From Cryptomeria japonica (Eukaryota; Streptophyta; Pinopsida; Cupressales; Cupressaceae), in assembly GCF_030272615.1 (NCBI RefSeq), contig NC_081408.1, positions 336,998,793-337,062,792 on the forward strand: a stretch of 64,000 nt of DNA, given 5' to 3'. A program made the translations under genes and the position numbers. This document shows positions 37,197 through 48,002 of this stretch, piece after piece (position 1 is the first letter of the stretch; each line of letters opens with the position of its first letter). The notes beneath the pieces are model-generated. The model was given only the letters and a program-made list of their open reading frames with translations. It did no database searches and was not told where the DNA came from.

Positions 37197-38635
37197 TGCA
37201 CGTCAAAAAGGGGGCACAAGTACAAAAACAAGTTCAAATGTTAGTAGATTAGTTACAACCAAAATGAAATACAAATGAACCTAAAAACCTTAACTTGCAT
37301 ATCAAGAGAGATATAAAACACACAATAAGAAGCATACATAAACGAAAAAGGGAATGAAGACCCCCCAAGATGCTCCCCAAAATGTTCATAGATGCTCCTC
37401 CCTTGTTCCTCTCCTCTCCAAGTCCCACATTAGTGTAGCTCTCAATTTTTTGCACTATCCATGGATGTCATATGAAAATTCAAGATGGTTGTGAAAATGA
37501 AAACAAATGCTTATGCAAGTGTGAATGATTTACTATGAGAAAGCACCTAATTAGTCTATGTGAATCTTAGTCTAATAGAAATGCAAAATTCTTTTCTAAT
37601 GCTCTCTAAAATGACTAAGTTTGATGCATAAAAGACTTATGGTCTTGAAAATGAGGAATGAGAGCTCTATTTATAGGGGAAATAGGGCAGTGGATGGTCA
37701 AGATTGAGTAATCTTAACAAGGGCCAGGATTGAAAGTTAATCAATCCATGTGATGGCTTTCAACCCAATCCCATGATGACAAGTGTCAACATGAGATGTC
37801 TTGAGAGGAGAGGGAAGAAGCATTAAATGCTTGAGATGACATGAAGGTTACCCTAGGAGGGTTTGGTTAGTCTTGAGTTAGTGAATAAAGATTTTATCCA
37901 ATGAATAATGCCTTTATGCAATGGATAAACTCTTGTGCAAGAGTTAATGGGGATAACCATGGTCAGAGCAATGCTTGAATAGACCCATGAGTTAAATGGG
38001 GGTTGTGTTAGAGGGGAAGCCTCTAACCATGTGGGTGAGTTGAGTTAACCATTAATGGTTTTGTAAGAGCCATAAATGGTTTGGAAGACTTTGGGGGTTA
38101 GCTTGTTGAAGGATAAAAAGTCTTTAATGCATTTCAAAGACTTTAGAGGCTTTCAGAAGTGACTTCTCTTTGCTTAGTAATGTGACAATAATTAGGGAGG
38201 GGGATTAGGCTAATTAAAATGGATGAGAAGAATATAGAAAGGGTTCAGGAGGGTCTAGAAGGGGATTAGAAGAGTCTAGAAGGGAATTAGGAGGCAAGTG
38301 GGTTTGGTGGGTGAGAGAAAATAGGATTTTAATTAAAATAAAATTCATTTATTTCAACTAAAATTGTGCAACTTGCATTTATAGGAGAATGCAAGTGGGA
38401 GGGTTTTAGAGATTTTTTAAATAAATATTTAAATGAGGAAAGGAGGTTAATTTAAACAAATATGCTTTATTCATTTAATTAATTGTTTGAGTATAGTTTA
38501 ATGAATGAATTTAAATAAATTGAATAATTTATTTAATTAATAGAAGAAGAGGTTTAAGATGTTGATTGATGGTTTAAATAATCAAATAAATACTAAATAT
38601 TCATTTAATTAAGTGGACAGATTTATGTGTCTACA
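37197..38635 (-). repeat. 5' LTR of element C
   Basis: The outer end reads TGTAGACACATAAATCTG on the minus strand, and the duplication CTAGT follows at 38636-38640. The LTR is full of AT-rich words built from TTTAAATAAATA. A TATA-like CTATTTATAGG lies around 37667-37677 on the plus strand, in the part equivalent to 20858-20870 of the partner. The partner at 20384-21817 differs by scattered substitutions and small gaps. Confidence 0.9.
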
Positions 38636-38640
38636 CTAGT

Positions 38641-39204
38641 TTATCATATGTTTTCATCATGTCCAATTTTATTATCATTGTTGAGATCTTAGGGGTTTCA
38701 ATTGAATGGAGGACTTCATGACTAATGAAAGCACCTTCTATTGTTTCTCTTCATAGAGAAAAACCCCCTTTCTCTTCTAGGACAATTTGAAACACAAAAT
38801 AATTATATTTAGCCTCCTTACCATTAACAAATGAAACCCAAAGTTTAAAGATAATGTAAAATTTCTCTTTTGTTGTACCAATAGAGGGAATAATAGTGCA
38901 TGGGTTTACTATTTCTATAATATAGGGATTATATCATGTTGTCTAATCACATAACTTAAAAACCAACTATAATAAATTTGCAATCCTATAATGATATTTT
39001 TTAGATTATTTATGAATGTATCTCAATATAGACCCATTACAACCCTATTGGTTGCATGCCCTCTTATTGGTGGATATCTTCCTTTTTCCAAAAATTTTAA
39101 GGTTGAATGCAAGCATATCTTAGTATTTTTAATAATATAAGAACCCTCAACATCCCTATATAAACTATTTTTTATATAAAAATAAGTACAATTATCAAAT
39201 ATAT
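38641..39204 (-). mobile_element. LINE upstream portion of RT, continuation of 18045-20383
   Basis: On the minus strand the last part (about 38790-38641) reads EGAFISHEVLHSIETPKIS and then MIIKLDMMKTYDKL, the invariant RT block A of L1-type elements with its catalytic Asp. The next residues of RT are found 18.25 kb away, at 20383 leftward. Before this, about 38790-39000 gives further RT-like but broken coding. The left part up to 39204 has no clear domain. A solo LTR interrupts the sequence at 39204. Confidence 0.82.
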
Positions 39205-40575
39205 TGATGCTCTGCAAAATGGACAAGGTTAGCACATGACAAACAACACAAGACACAAGAAATTGTTAGTGTTAGTTAACCAAAAGCTAATCTAAACAGG
39301 CATATCAAAAGAGATACTAAGAACATGAAAGAATATTTAACTAAATAAGCAAATATGAAGAGGCATCTCCAAATGCGTCCTAACATGCTCTTGGCTCCTT
39401 CTCCTTTGTTCCTCTCCTCTCCAAGTTCCAAAATAGTGTAGCTCTCAGCAGCTTTTTGCACTATGGATGCTTATGGAGGATTGAGATTCTAGTATTTTGC
39501 TCCAAATGTAAAATGAAAAGCTAAAATACTAGATGCTATTAAAAATAATTGATTTTAACCAAAATAACAAGATATTAGTTTGCTATGCTAAATGCTCTCT
39601 AAAATGCCTATAGGTTAAATGCATACAAGTTTTCAGGATCTGGATTATGAAGAAATGGGTTCTATTTATAGGGAAAATGGAGCAATGGATGGTTGAGATT
39701 GAGTAATCTCAACAAGGGTCAAGATTGAATGATTTCAAATCCATGTGAGGGCTTTCAACCCAATCCTATGATGACAAGTGTCAATGTGATATAGGTTGAG
39801 AGGAGAGGGAATAAGCATTAAATGCTTGACATGACCTTGGGAGTTAAGGTCAAGGTTAGTTGAATGAATAAACTCTTTATTCAAAGAATAAAACTTTTAT
39901 CAATTGGATAAACTCTTGTGCAAAAGGCAAGAGGGGTAAACATGGTCAAAGCAATAAATGTTTGGGGAGACAAGTTTGAAATAACCATAAATGGTTATGT
40001 AAGAGCCATTAATGGTCATGTAAGAGCCATTAGTGGTTTTGGAAGACTTTGGAGGTTAAATTGTTGAACACACAAAGCATTAAATGCTTTTCAAAGACTT
40101 TGAAGTCTTTGAGAAGTGACTTAAAGTTACTTAGGAATGTGACAATAATTAAGGAATGGATTAGGCTAATTAGGAAGGGGTTAGAAGAATCTAGAAGGGG
40201 GTTTAGGAATGCAATTGGATTTGGTGGGTGAGGGAAAATAGGATTTTTATTAAAATAAAATTAGTTTATTTCAATAAATGTGTGCAAGTTGCATTTGTAG
40301 GAAAATGCAAGTGGGGGGGATAAATGATTTAAATAAATGTTTAATTTAATTTATTTAAAAGAGGAATAGGGGGATTTAATTAAATAAATAGATTTTATTT
40401 ATTTAATTGATTTGTGAACTTGGTTTTAATGAATTAATTAAAATAAATTGAATAATTTACTTAATTAATAGGAGAATGTTTGAAGATGAATTAATTAACT
40501 CCTGGCTAGTGGATTTTTAATCAAATAAATAGCAAATATTTATTTAATTAAGCTGGACACATTTGTGTGACTACA
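39205..40575 (-). mobile_element. Solo LTR of the element C family
   Basis: This matches the C LTRs in order and content but is clearly diverged. On the minus strand it starts TGTAGTCACACAAATG. The plus-strand left edge TGATGC matches the C edge. The direct repeat TATAT flanks it exactly at 39200-39204 and 40576-40580. No internal sequence of the element is attached. This is the product of LTR-to-LTR recombination after insertion. Confidence 0.88.
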
Positions 40576-42034
40576 TATATATTTTTCAAATTTATAAATA
40601 AATTGAGAGAAAGATTTCAATTTATTAGATCAAATTTGTGAAGAAAAACTAATTGAAATATTTACGAAAAGAACAAAATAATTCTTGTTGCCTATACATA
40701 TATACATAAATAGATGGGATGGATCGATAATTGTCAACTTAAAGTAAACCTATTGGATTAGAAACTAATAATATGGCAGAAATTCAAGCACTCAATGAAG
40801 GTCTCCTCTGAGGATAGACTTATAATCAGAAAAAAGGAAACTGAAGGAGATCTGGCAATCATTATTTATGATTTTAAGGAAGGAATTCACACCTAATAGG
40901 TATTTAAATGGCCACATGGGAAGGGCTATTATCCCTCTCAAAAGCTTGAAATATTAGACTAAATACTATATAAAGCGAAGGCAACGGTAAGGCCGATAAA
41001 CTTGCAAACTCAGGGGCTGGTTAGTAGTGGGTAGAAATATTGGAAGAAAGAGTCGAAGAGAGAAAAACTTTTGATGCAGAGCCCCAAGGAACAAGGCTAC
41101 TTACACACACTCACACAATTAGACCCTCAAGCCAAGGTCTCAACATTCATGGGTTCTTGACAATCTTGTAAACAACATACATGGACTCACCTACACTTCT
41201 TTTTGCTCCAATGGAGCCCTCTGATACACTAGCAACTCACTGAGATACAACTTCTAACATCAAGTCCTCCCTTGACACCAACTCCCTCTTTGGATCACCT
41301 ATGACCAACTTGGGTTATAACACATCCACCACTGTAGAGAAGGCGTGGACCCTATAAAACATCTTGTCCAACCCTAAAGACATTAACTACAACCAAGACA
41401 ACACCCCTTTGTCCCCACAAGTTCATTCAAAGTGATTTGTCTCTACAAGACACCTATTCCTTGTAGCCTGGGTTTTGGACCTTTAAGGGCACAACTTTGA
41501 AATCCTTCAAATGACACCCTAGACTCTTGACACCTTTAGATACCTTCTTTGGTGACAAAAAACACTCCCAAGACTCAGACCCTAACTCTTGCATTGACTG
41601 GGTCAAAATGTTGCTATTATAGTAGACCTAATAGGGCTTTTAGGCCAATTTTACAAAGCAACCACACACTAATGGCTTGGTCCAGTGACACCAATGGCTA
41701 CAAAAGGTCTGTACACATCCCAAAACATGAAATCCACTGTTACATAGGGTCCACCACTCTTGATTTTATCTCTGCACATTTATTATCAGTCCACACCAAC
41801 TAGTCACATGAGGATGCCTAGCCTAGGGCTTGCTCCCAAAATTCACCAATTTCACAACCCACTCAGAAACCTTGAAAATCCTAAAATAAATTGTGTCCCC
41901 TACCATTCCCCTGACTTTGAGCCAGTTTGGTCTGAGGAATGTGGGGTTATGAAAGCATCTTCTTAGAAACCCTGGTTTTGGAGGGTTTTCAGACCACCTT
42001 TCACCAAAATGCATATATCTCACTTGTTTCTTAG
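40576..42034. other. Unassigned stretch left of element A
   Basis: No gene is supported. A TATA-like CTATATAAAG lies at about 40968-40977. The short frames at 41549-41966 have no domain and are not continuous. The right end, CTTGTTTCTTAG at 42023-42034, looks like a splice acceptor and directly abuts PMD coding sequence. It may be part of another element that truncated A. Confidence 0.45.
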
Positions 42035-42988
42035 GTGAGACCGTGGGACATACGACCGAGGGTCATGGATGCAAGGGTATCAGATGAATACACGCAGTAC
42101 CGGGTGGCTGATCTGATTCTATGGATATCTGATCCAGCAGAGCCGGTGCCCGATTTTGAGGATGAGAGGGGATGGAGACGGAGGAGAGCAGGAGGTCGAG
42201 GACCGAGGGTGGGTGGAGGAGGGAGAGGAGATGGTGGAGACGGAGGAGGAGGTGGTGGAGGAGGTGGTGGTGGAGGAGGTGGTGGTGGAGGTGGTGGGTT
42301 GGGGATTCGTATTCAGCAGAGAGGGAGAGGTGGACTACCACTACGGATATCACAGGGAGGAGTTAGATTGGGTGGTAGAGGTATGGAGAGGGAGATCCCG
42401 ATGGACAGAGGGGAGAGAGCTACTGGAGAGGGTGGTACAGGTGAGGCTGCTATGGATATCGAGGAGGGAGCCACTGGAGATCTTAGGGATCATATGATAG
42501 CACATTTGCAGACCCGGGTAGAGGATTTGGAGGCGGAGGTGGCGGCTAGAGATGTGCAACTATTTGCACAGGAGTCAGAGCCAGCTGTAGTGTTGGAGGA
42601 GAGGGATAGTGTGGTGGAGAGATTAGCAAAGCTGCAGGAGAGAGTCCAGGTTGGAGTAGGAGCACAAGGGCCTACGGGGGAGGTGATGAGGGAGATGCGG
42701 GGAGCACAGGCTGAGATAGACTACTAGCAGGGTTTATATGAGCAGGTGGTGCTAGCTAGTCAGCGAGCACTTAGCTATTCACAGATGTGGCAGGCCAGAT
42801 CAGAGCGATCACAGAGGGTGCAGAGCAGTGGGGGTGTGATGGGTCCTCTATGGAGGGAGAGATCAAGGGATGCAGGAGTGAGTGGGGGTTTGATGGGGCC
42901 TCCATGGAGAGATAGATCAGATGGAGTGGGTACCAGTGGGGGAGCAGGTGGCGATGGTGGTACAACACCTGGCCAGAGTGGCATATGA
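42035..42988 (+). pseudogene. Antisense PMD gene of element A, C-terminal part only
   Basis: The kept part starts within the PMD domain (RPWDIRPRVMDARVSDEYTQ, then DPAEPVPDFED). It continues into a basic and Gly-rich linker with a run of about 25 Gly, then an amphipathic coiled coil around IAHLQTRVEDLEAEVAARDV and LEERDSVVERLAKLQERVQ. A TAG at 42725-42727 stands where element C has TGG, and the same frame then runs on to 42988 with the repeat-like tail MGPLWRERS and MGPPWRDRS. The N-terminal exon and most of the PMD are missing. The Gly run expands the equivalent run in C, which suggests replication slippage. Confidence 0.82.
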
Positions 42989-45754
42989 GAGAGCATTTTT
43001 GGCATATATATATAGTATCATTGTTTATTTTTGGATTGTATCTTGGATGGCTCTTGGTAGCCGATTTTGTAGACTTCATTGTACTCTGATATATGAGATG
43101 ATATATATGAGGAGATCCCATATTTTGATGATATGCATTTGATATGTATGGATGGTTATGCAGGATGATGAGTTATTGCTTAGATGGATATGTGTACATG
43201 TATGCATTTGATGAGATGTTTCTTATATGCATGTTTTTATGATGATTTATGATGTTGGATACTGACATATGAATGCAGGTTTATACATGTGTGCATGTTT
43301 TATTTTGATGTAATGCTTTATGTATGTAATGCCATGATGATGATGTATGTTTATGATGAGTTAGGAACAGGATTTTGGTGTTTCCTATTTTGATAAAAGG
43401 ATGAGATAATTTATGCGATGATGTTAATGCAATGTTTGAATGAATGATGTTATGTATGGATATGTATCTAGATGTTTTTAAATGAATGTAATATGGATAA
43501 ACAAAATGTAAAGTACAAATGTTTATATGATAATGTCTAAATGAATGCATATGTATAATGGATATATAAATAACATGAACCAATGTGTTTTGGAAACAAA
43601 TGGTTTTATGATTCTAAATGCTTAAATATGATTTAGTAAAAATGATAATGTGATGATAATTCAACTCATGGTTTTAATAACTACACCTTAATGCAATTAA
43701 AAAAGGATAATGAATGCAATGTGAATGAATCCTAAATATGAACATAATAAGATACTTAATAATGGATGAATGAATGCACCTTTTCACTAATGAATAGATA
43801 AATGAATTTATGCAATGATAAATGATAAAGGAAAATGAAATGATGATGGATAAATGATACTAAATGAATGCATAGTAAATGGTTTAATATAATCAAGGAT
43901 AATGAATCTAATTATTTATGATTATGCAATGATGCAAATGTTTAATGAAAACTAATGTCAATAAACCAAATGAACTATATGCAATGTTAATTTTTTAAAA
44001 TGACATGAATGTACTTAATGCAAAATGCAACTAAATGTGACGATGATATGATTATGAGGAATGCAAGGTTTTTGAGACTTTGCATGATGCATTGATGATG
44101 TATCAGAGTACTCGGTCGTGATTGTATCCAAGACCAGCTTAATGGTCACATTTGCATATAAATCCTACATATGAATGAGTGAATGGATGGGTGATATGCA
44201 ACGGAATGCAATATATAAACAGATGAGATGAAATGACGATCCATAGTGCTCTATTTTCATCATTGAGCTTTAAAATGTTGGAAGAGAATACAAGCATCTT
44301 GACATAACGATTCAAGATGACCTGAGTATTTCTTACATGGATTTTATATAGCAAGTTAATACAAACGACTTGATATAAGGGTCAAGTCGACCAGAGTATT
44401 GCTTGCAGAATAGACAAGGATTATCTTTGTTCATGCATGACTTGGATCGTCCTCCTTGATCTTAGGCTGATCATATCCTGAGACAATTGCATACCATACT
44501 AAGAGATAAAAACCTTTATCCAAATTGGATGAGGAGGAACCAAAGAAGGAGCATTGTTCGTGCAAACAACAGTATATACATAAAGAATAAAGAATAGGGA
44601 TCCTTGGTAATGGTTCATGCTCATATGGTCGAGGTATACACTGTAGTCAGCAAGCCGTAATGATCTATGACTGCATTTTGCATAAGATCACGTAGCTTGG
44701 TGAACTTCCCACGTAGACACCATTAGTACATGCCCCAGGACTTCATCGAAAATAATGCATAGACGATACAAAATAATGCTGAAAGATCCTGATACAGATA
44801 AATGAATGAATTACTCACAAATCAACCAAGTATTTGATAGCTTAACATAATTTTCTTGTCAAAGAAAACATCATTTTTGTCTTTGTTTTGGTAAGGAAGG
44901 ATGCATCCTTGTTGAAGACAGTTTGATTGTTGATGTCGATTGTGTTGGTCAATTTTTGATAAGTGATCATCATGCAAGTATTTGTCAATGTTTGTTTTGG
45001 TGTCTGCTTGGATGAGTATGTACAAGGTGTTGCCATGTTTTTGTGTGATTTCCAATGTTTTCCGTTGTTTTTGGATTTTGTGAGACGTTTTTGAATATTT
45101 TTGGATTTTGTGAGACATTTTTGAATGTTTTTGGATTTTGTGAGACATTTTTTAATGTTTTTGGATTTTGTGAGACATTTTTGAATGTTTTTTTCGGATT
45201 TTGTGAAACAGTTTTGAATGTTTTTGGATTTTGTGAAACAGTTTTGAATGTTTTTGGATTTTGTGAGATAGTTTTGAATGTTTTTTGGATTTTGTGAAAC
45301 AGTTTTGAATGTTTTTGGATTTTGTGAAACAGTTTTGAATGTTTTACCCAATGAATCACCAGTAATGTAGAATCCACTTCCATCAACTAGATTTAAGGGC
45401 ATTGCCCCCAAGTTTTAGACATGACTATGAAAAAGTGGGATGCAAGATGTATGAAGTACTTTCTTTGATTACAGATCAAATAACAAGCCATGGTTTATAT
45501 GGATGGATGTGTGTATGCATGAATGTGATTGCAACGAGCCTGAAAGATAGTGGAGCCATAGTCTTTTACGAGTGGTCCCTATTTGGCAGGTTTTCACCAT
45601 CGCAATTACCCAAGGTGCCATCGGAGTGTTTGTTCACTGTTTGGATGCATGATTTTTCTTTACTATTTTGATGTTTTTATATTTTCTTCAAGACATTTAT
45701 CTGGATGTTTTTGGTATTTTTGTTGATATGCAGGGGAGCCTGATGTACAGCTTA
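42989..45754. other. Spacer between antisense PMD and integrase of element A
   Basis: No gene is supported. From about 43130 to 44060 the DNA is rich in ATGATG and AATGAATG words, like the same place in C. Around 44621-44755 is the block shared with C. A minisatellite lies at about 45062-45345, and the paired GTGAAAAC block at about 45588-45642. Confidence 0.6.
45062..45345. repeat. Minisatellite, about 30-bp unit, downstream of integrase
   Basis: About nine units of the form TTTTTGGATTTTGTGAGACA plus TTTTTGAATG. Right-hand units carry GAAACAG in place of GAGACAT. Because the unit is near 30 bp, open frames run through it on both strands, but they are low-complexity by-products. Traces of the same words lie at the same place in element C. 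Confidence 0.92.
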
Positions 45755-46823
45755 GGTATAAAACCATTTGAGGTGCATGTTGTTGATTGGGTCTGCAAGC
45801 GGTTCTCCTTCTGATGTAGCCAACTGATATGCCTCGGACCCAAATACAGCAGTGACAACATATGGGCCTAGCCAGTTTGATTCAAACTTGCCCTAATGTT
45901 CTCTGTTTGGTTGGTTGTGAGGATTCTCTCAGAGAACAAGATCACCTACCTCAAATGTACAAGGTCTAACTCAATGATTATAACTTCTTCTCATGCGCTG
46001 TTGATAGGCTTTGAGATGGTTGTATGCAGCTTGTCGCTTCTCATCAAGTAACTCTAAGTCCTGAAGATGGGATACTCTATAGGCTTCGTCATCAATGAGA
46101 TTATGCAAGGAAACCCGTAGTGATGGTATCTCGACCTCAATAGGCAAGATAGCTTCTACACCATAGACCAATGAATAAGGAGTTGCACCTGTAGGGGTTC
46201 GAATGCTAGTTCGATATGCCCATAGTGCTGGATTCAGTTGAACATGCCAATCACGGCTAGCATCATTGATTGTCTTCTTGAGGATTCTTAATATGTTCTT
46301 ATTTGATGCTTTGGCCCGACCATTGCCTTGTGGGTAATAGGGAGTGGAAAAGCGGTGTTGGATATGAAATTTCTCACAAAGTTCACAGACATCCTGATTT
46401 TTGAAAGGAAGACCGTTATTTGTGATGATGGACATGGGTACACCATACAGGCAGACGATAATTGAGGATGAATGAGGCAATATGCTTGCCAGTGACTTGG
46501 GTAAGTGGAACAGCTTCGATCCACTTTGTGAAATATTCGGTGGCGGTAATAATGAATTTGTGGCCATTGGATGAAGATGGATGGATTTTACCCATAAGGT
46601 CAAGGCCCCATTGACAAAAAGGCCATGGTGTCGTGATTGGTTGCAGTTCCTGTGCCGGTACATGTATCAGGTCACCATGAACTTGACATTTCTTGCATTT
46701 TCTGACAAAGTAGTAGGAATCTTTTTCCATAGATGGCCAATAGTATCCATTGCGTAGGAGTTTCTTGGCTAGTGATGGACCACTTGAGTGAGTCCCATAA
46801 ATTCCTTCATCTACCTCTTCCAA
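45755..46823 (-). pseudogene. Integrase of element A
   Basis: The zinc-binding N terminus is at 46823-46680 (DEGIYGTHSSGPSLAKK, then FVRKCKKCQVHGD). The core reads WGLDLMGKIHPSSSNGHKFI with the first catalytic Asp and TEYFTKWIEAVPLTQVTGKH. A frameshift near 46440 moves to the frame YGVPMSIITNNGLPFKNQ. The second catalytic Asp has become Asn (element C keeps Asp). The third catalytic position reads GRAKASNKN, Lys for Glu as in C. Further on are LWAYRTSIRTPTGATPYSLV and YGVEAILPIEVEIPSLRV. The C-terminal domain (45970-45755) is in pieces, with a stop after RRSYNH. Confidence 0.87.
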
Positions 46824-47003
46824 GGCCTTTGTTATCTCATCTTGTTCCAGACATTGAAGGAGAGTACCATAAGGACTGCGTCGATATAGGGTTTTAGCAA
46901 TAATGGTATATTGAGCAGTTTGGCGAATGAAGGTTTTACGTTGGTTATTCGATTGGCTGGGAGGAAGGGTGTGATCGTGGAGATAGGTGTAGAATTCACC
47001 GTA

Positions 47004-48002
47004 CTATGGGGATTCACAACCGACAAGGCGACATATCATTTCAGATTCAGGGATATCATAAGCGGGAATCCAAAGTTGTTCTACCAAGAACTCGTAGCGT
47101 GTTGAATTCTGTGGAAGATCTAGGAGAGATGCGATGGTAGCCATAGCATCAGCAGCTCGATTCTGATCTCTTGGTATCTGCTCAAAGGTAATTGTAGTAA
47201 ATGATGCTTTTAGTTTGTCCACCATTTGCTTATATGGCATGAGTTTATCATCCTTGGTCTGATATTCATCAGTTGCTTGTCGAATGACCAGTTGTGAGTC
47301 GCCATATACTTGCAGTTCTTGTAATTTCCATTGTATGGCTAGCCCGAGTCCTGTGATCAAGGCCTCATACTCTACTATGTTGTTGGTGCATGGAAATGTG
47401 AGCCTGTAAGACTTAGGGATGCTATCACCTTGAGGTGTGATAAACATAATGCCTACCCCCAAGCCATGCCTAGTGTATGAACCATCAAAGTATAGTTTCC
47501 ATGGTTGTGTTGTTGTGATCATGAATATCTCTTCATCTGGAAAACTGGAAATGAGAGGATGATCGCCTATGAGGGGTGCATCGGCCAACTGATCTGCAAT
47601 AACTTGTCCTTTGATAGCTTTACGACCCATGTACTTGATGTCAAATTCACTCAGAATCATCACCCATTTGGCCAAGCGGCCTGTCAATGCTGCTTTGTTG
47701 AGTAAATACTTGAGTGGATCAATCTTTGCAATGAGTTTTACTTTTTGTGTTAACAGATAATGTTTCAGTTTAGTGGCTGCTAAGATTACTGCTAGGCAAG
47801 CTCACTCAATAGGTGTGTAATTGAGTTCATAGCCAACCAGTGTTCGAGAGATGTAGTAAACAACACACTCTTTTCCTTCCGCATTATGTTGTGCCAGTAG
47901 CACACCCAATGTTGTACTTGTTGCTGAGATATAGAGTAATAATGGTCTACTTGGATCTGGTGGGATCAGCAATGGTGTATTCATGAGATAGTCTTTGAGC
48001 AT
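47004..48002 (-). pseudogene. RNase H and second archaeal-type RNase H of element A
   Basis: The Ty3 RNase H part (48002 to about 47690) includes LLLYISATSTTLGVLLAQ and ECVVYYISRTLVGYELNY, and is cut by a TAG after NYTPIE. The connector reads SEFDIKYMGRKAIKGQVIAD. The second RNase H (47550-47040) is complete, with all four expected acidic residues: WKLYFDGS, NNIVEYEALITG, LQVYGDSQLVI and RDQNRAADAMA. Its completeness, compared with the broken copy in C, makes this the best evidence for Tat/Ogre membership. Confidence 0.88.

Larger units (their letters stand above)
20384..38635 (-). mobile_element. Element C: 18.25-kb Tat/Ogre-like Ty3 retrotransposon with antisense PMD gene
   Basis: Both ends are LTRs of one family (20384-21817 and 37197-38635). 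The target duplication CTAGT sits at 20379-20383 and 38636-38640. On the minus strand the LTR starts TGTAGACACA and ends TGCATCA or TGCATAA. Sense genes run leftward: gag, protease with a G-patch-like motif, RT, RNase H, a second archaeal-type RNase H, integrase. The second RNase H and the large size are known features of the Tat/Ogre group. Between integrase and the 3' LTR lies a plus-strand (antisense) PMD gene. A 2.7-kb leader separates the 5' LTR from gag. Every gene is broken. The element interrupts a LINE reverse transcriptase, whose frame resumes on the other side. Confidence 0.92.

Noticed and set aside
20384-38635. Element C as an active autonomous element
   Set aside because: All genes carry stops or frameshifts, and integrase has an internal duplication and lacks the expected catalytic Glu.
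42063-42497. His/Leu-rich minus-strand frame and Arg/Trp- or Glu/Val-rich plus-strand frames
   Set aside because: They are other-frame readings of the poly-Gly linker of the PMD gene.
45055-45411. Long open frames on both strands, rich in FGFCETFLNV or KTFKTVSQNP repeats
   Set aside because: They translate a 30-bp minisatellite whose unit is a multiple of three. They are not genes.
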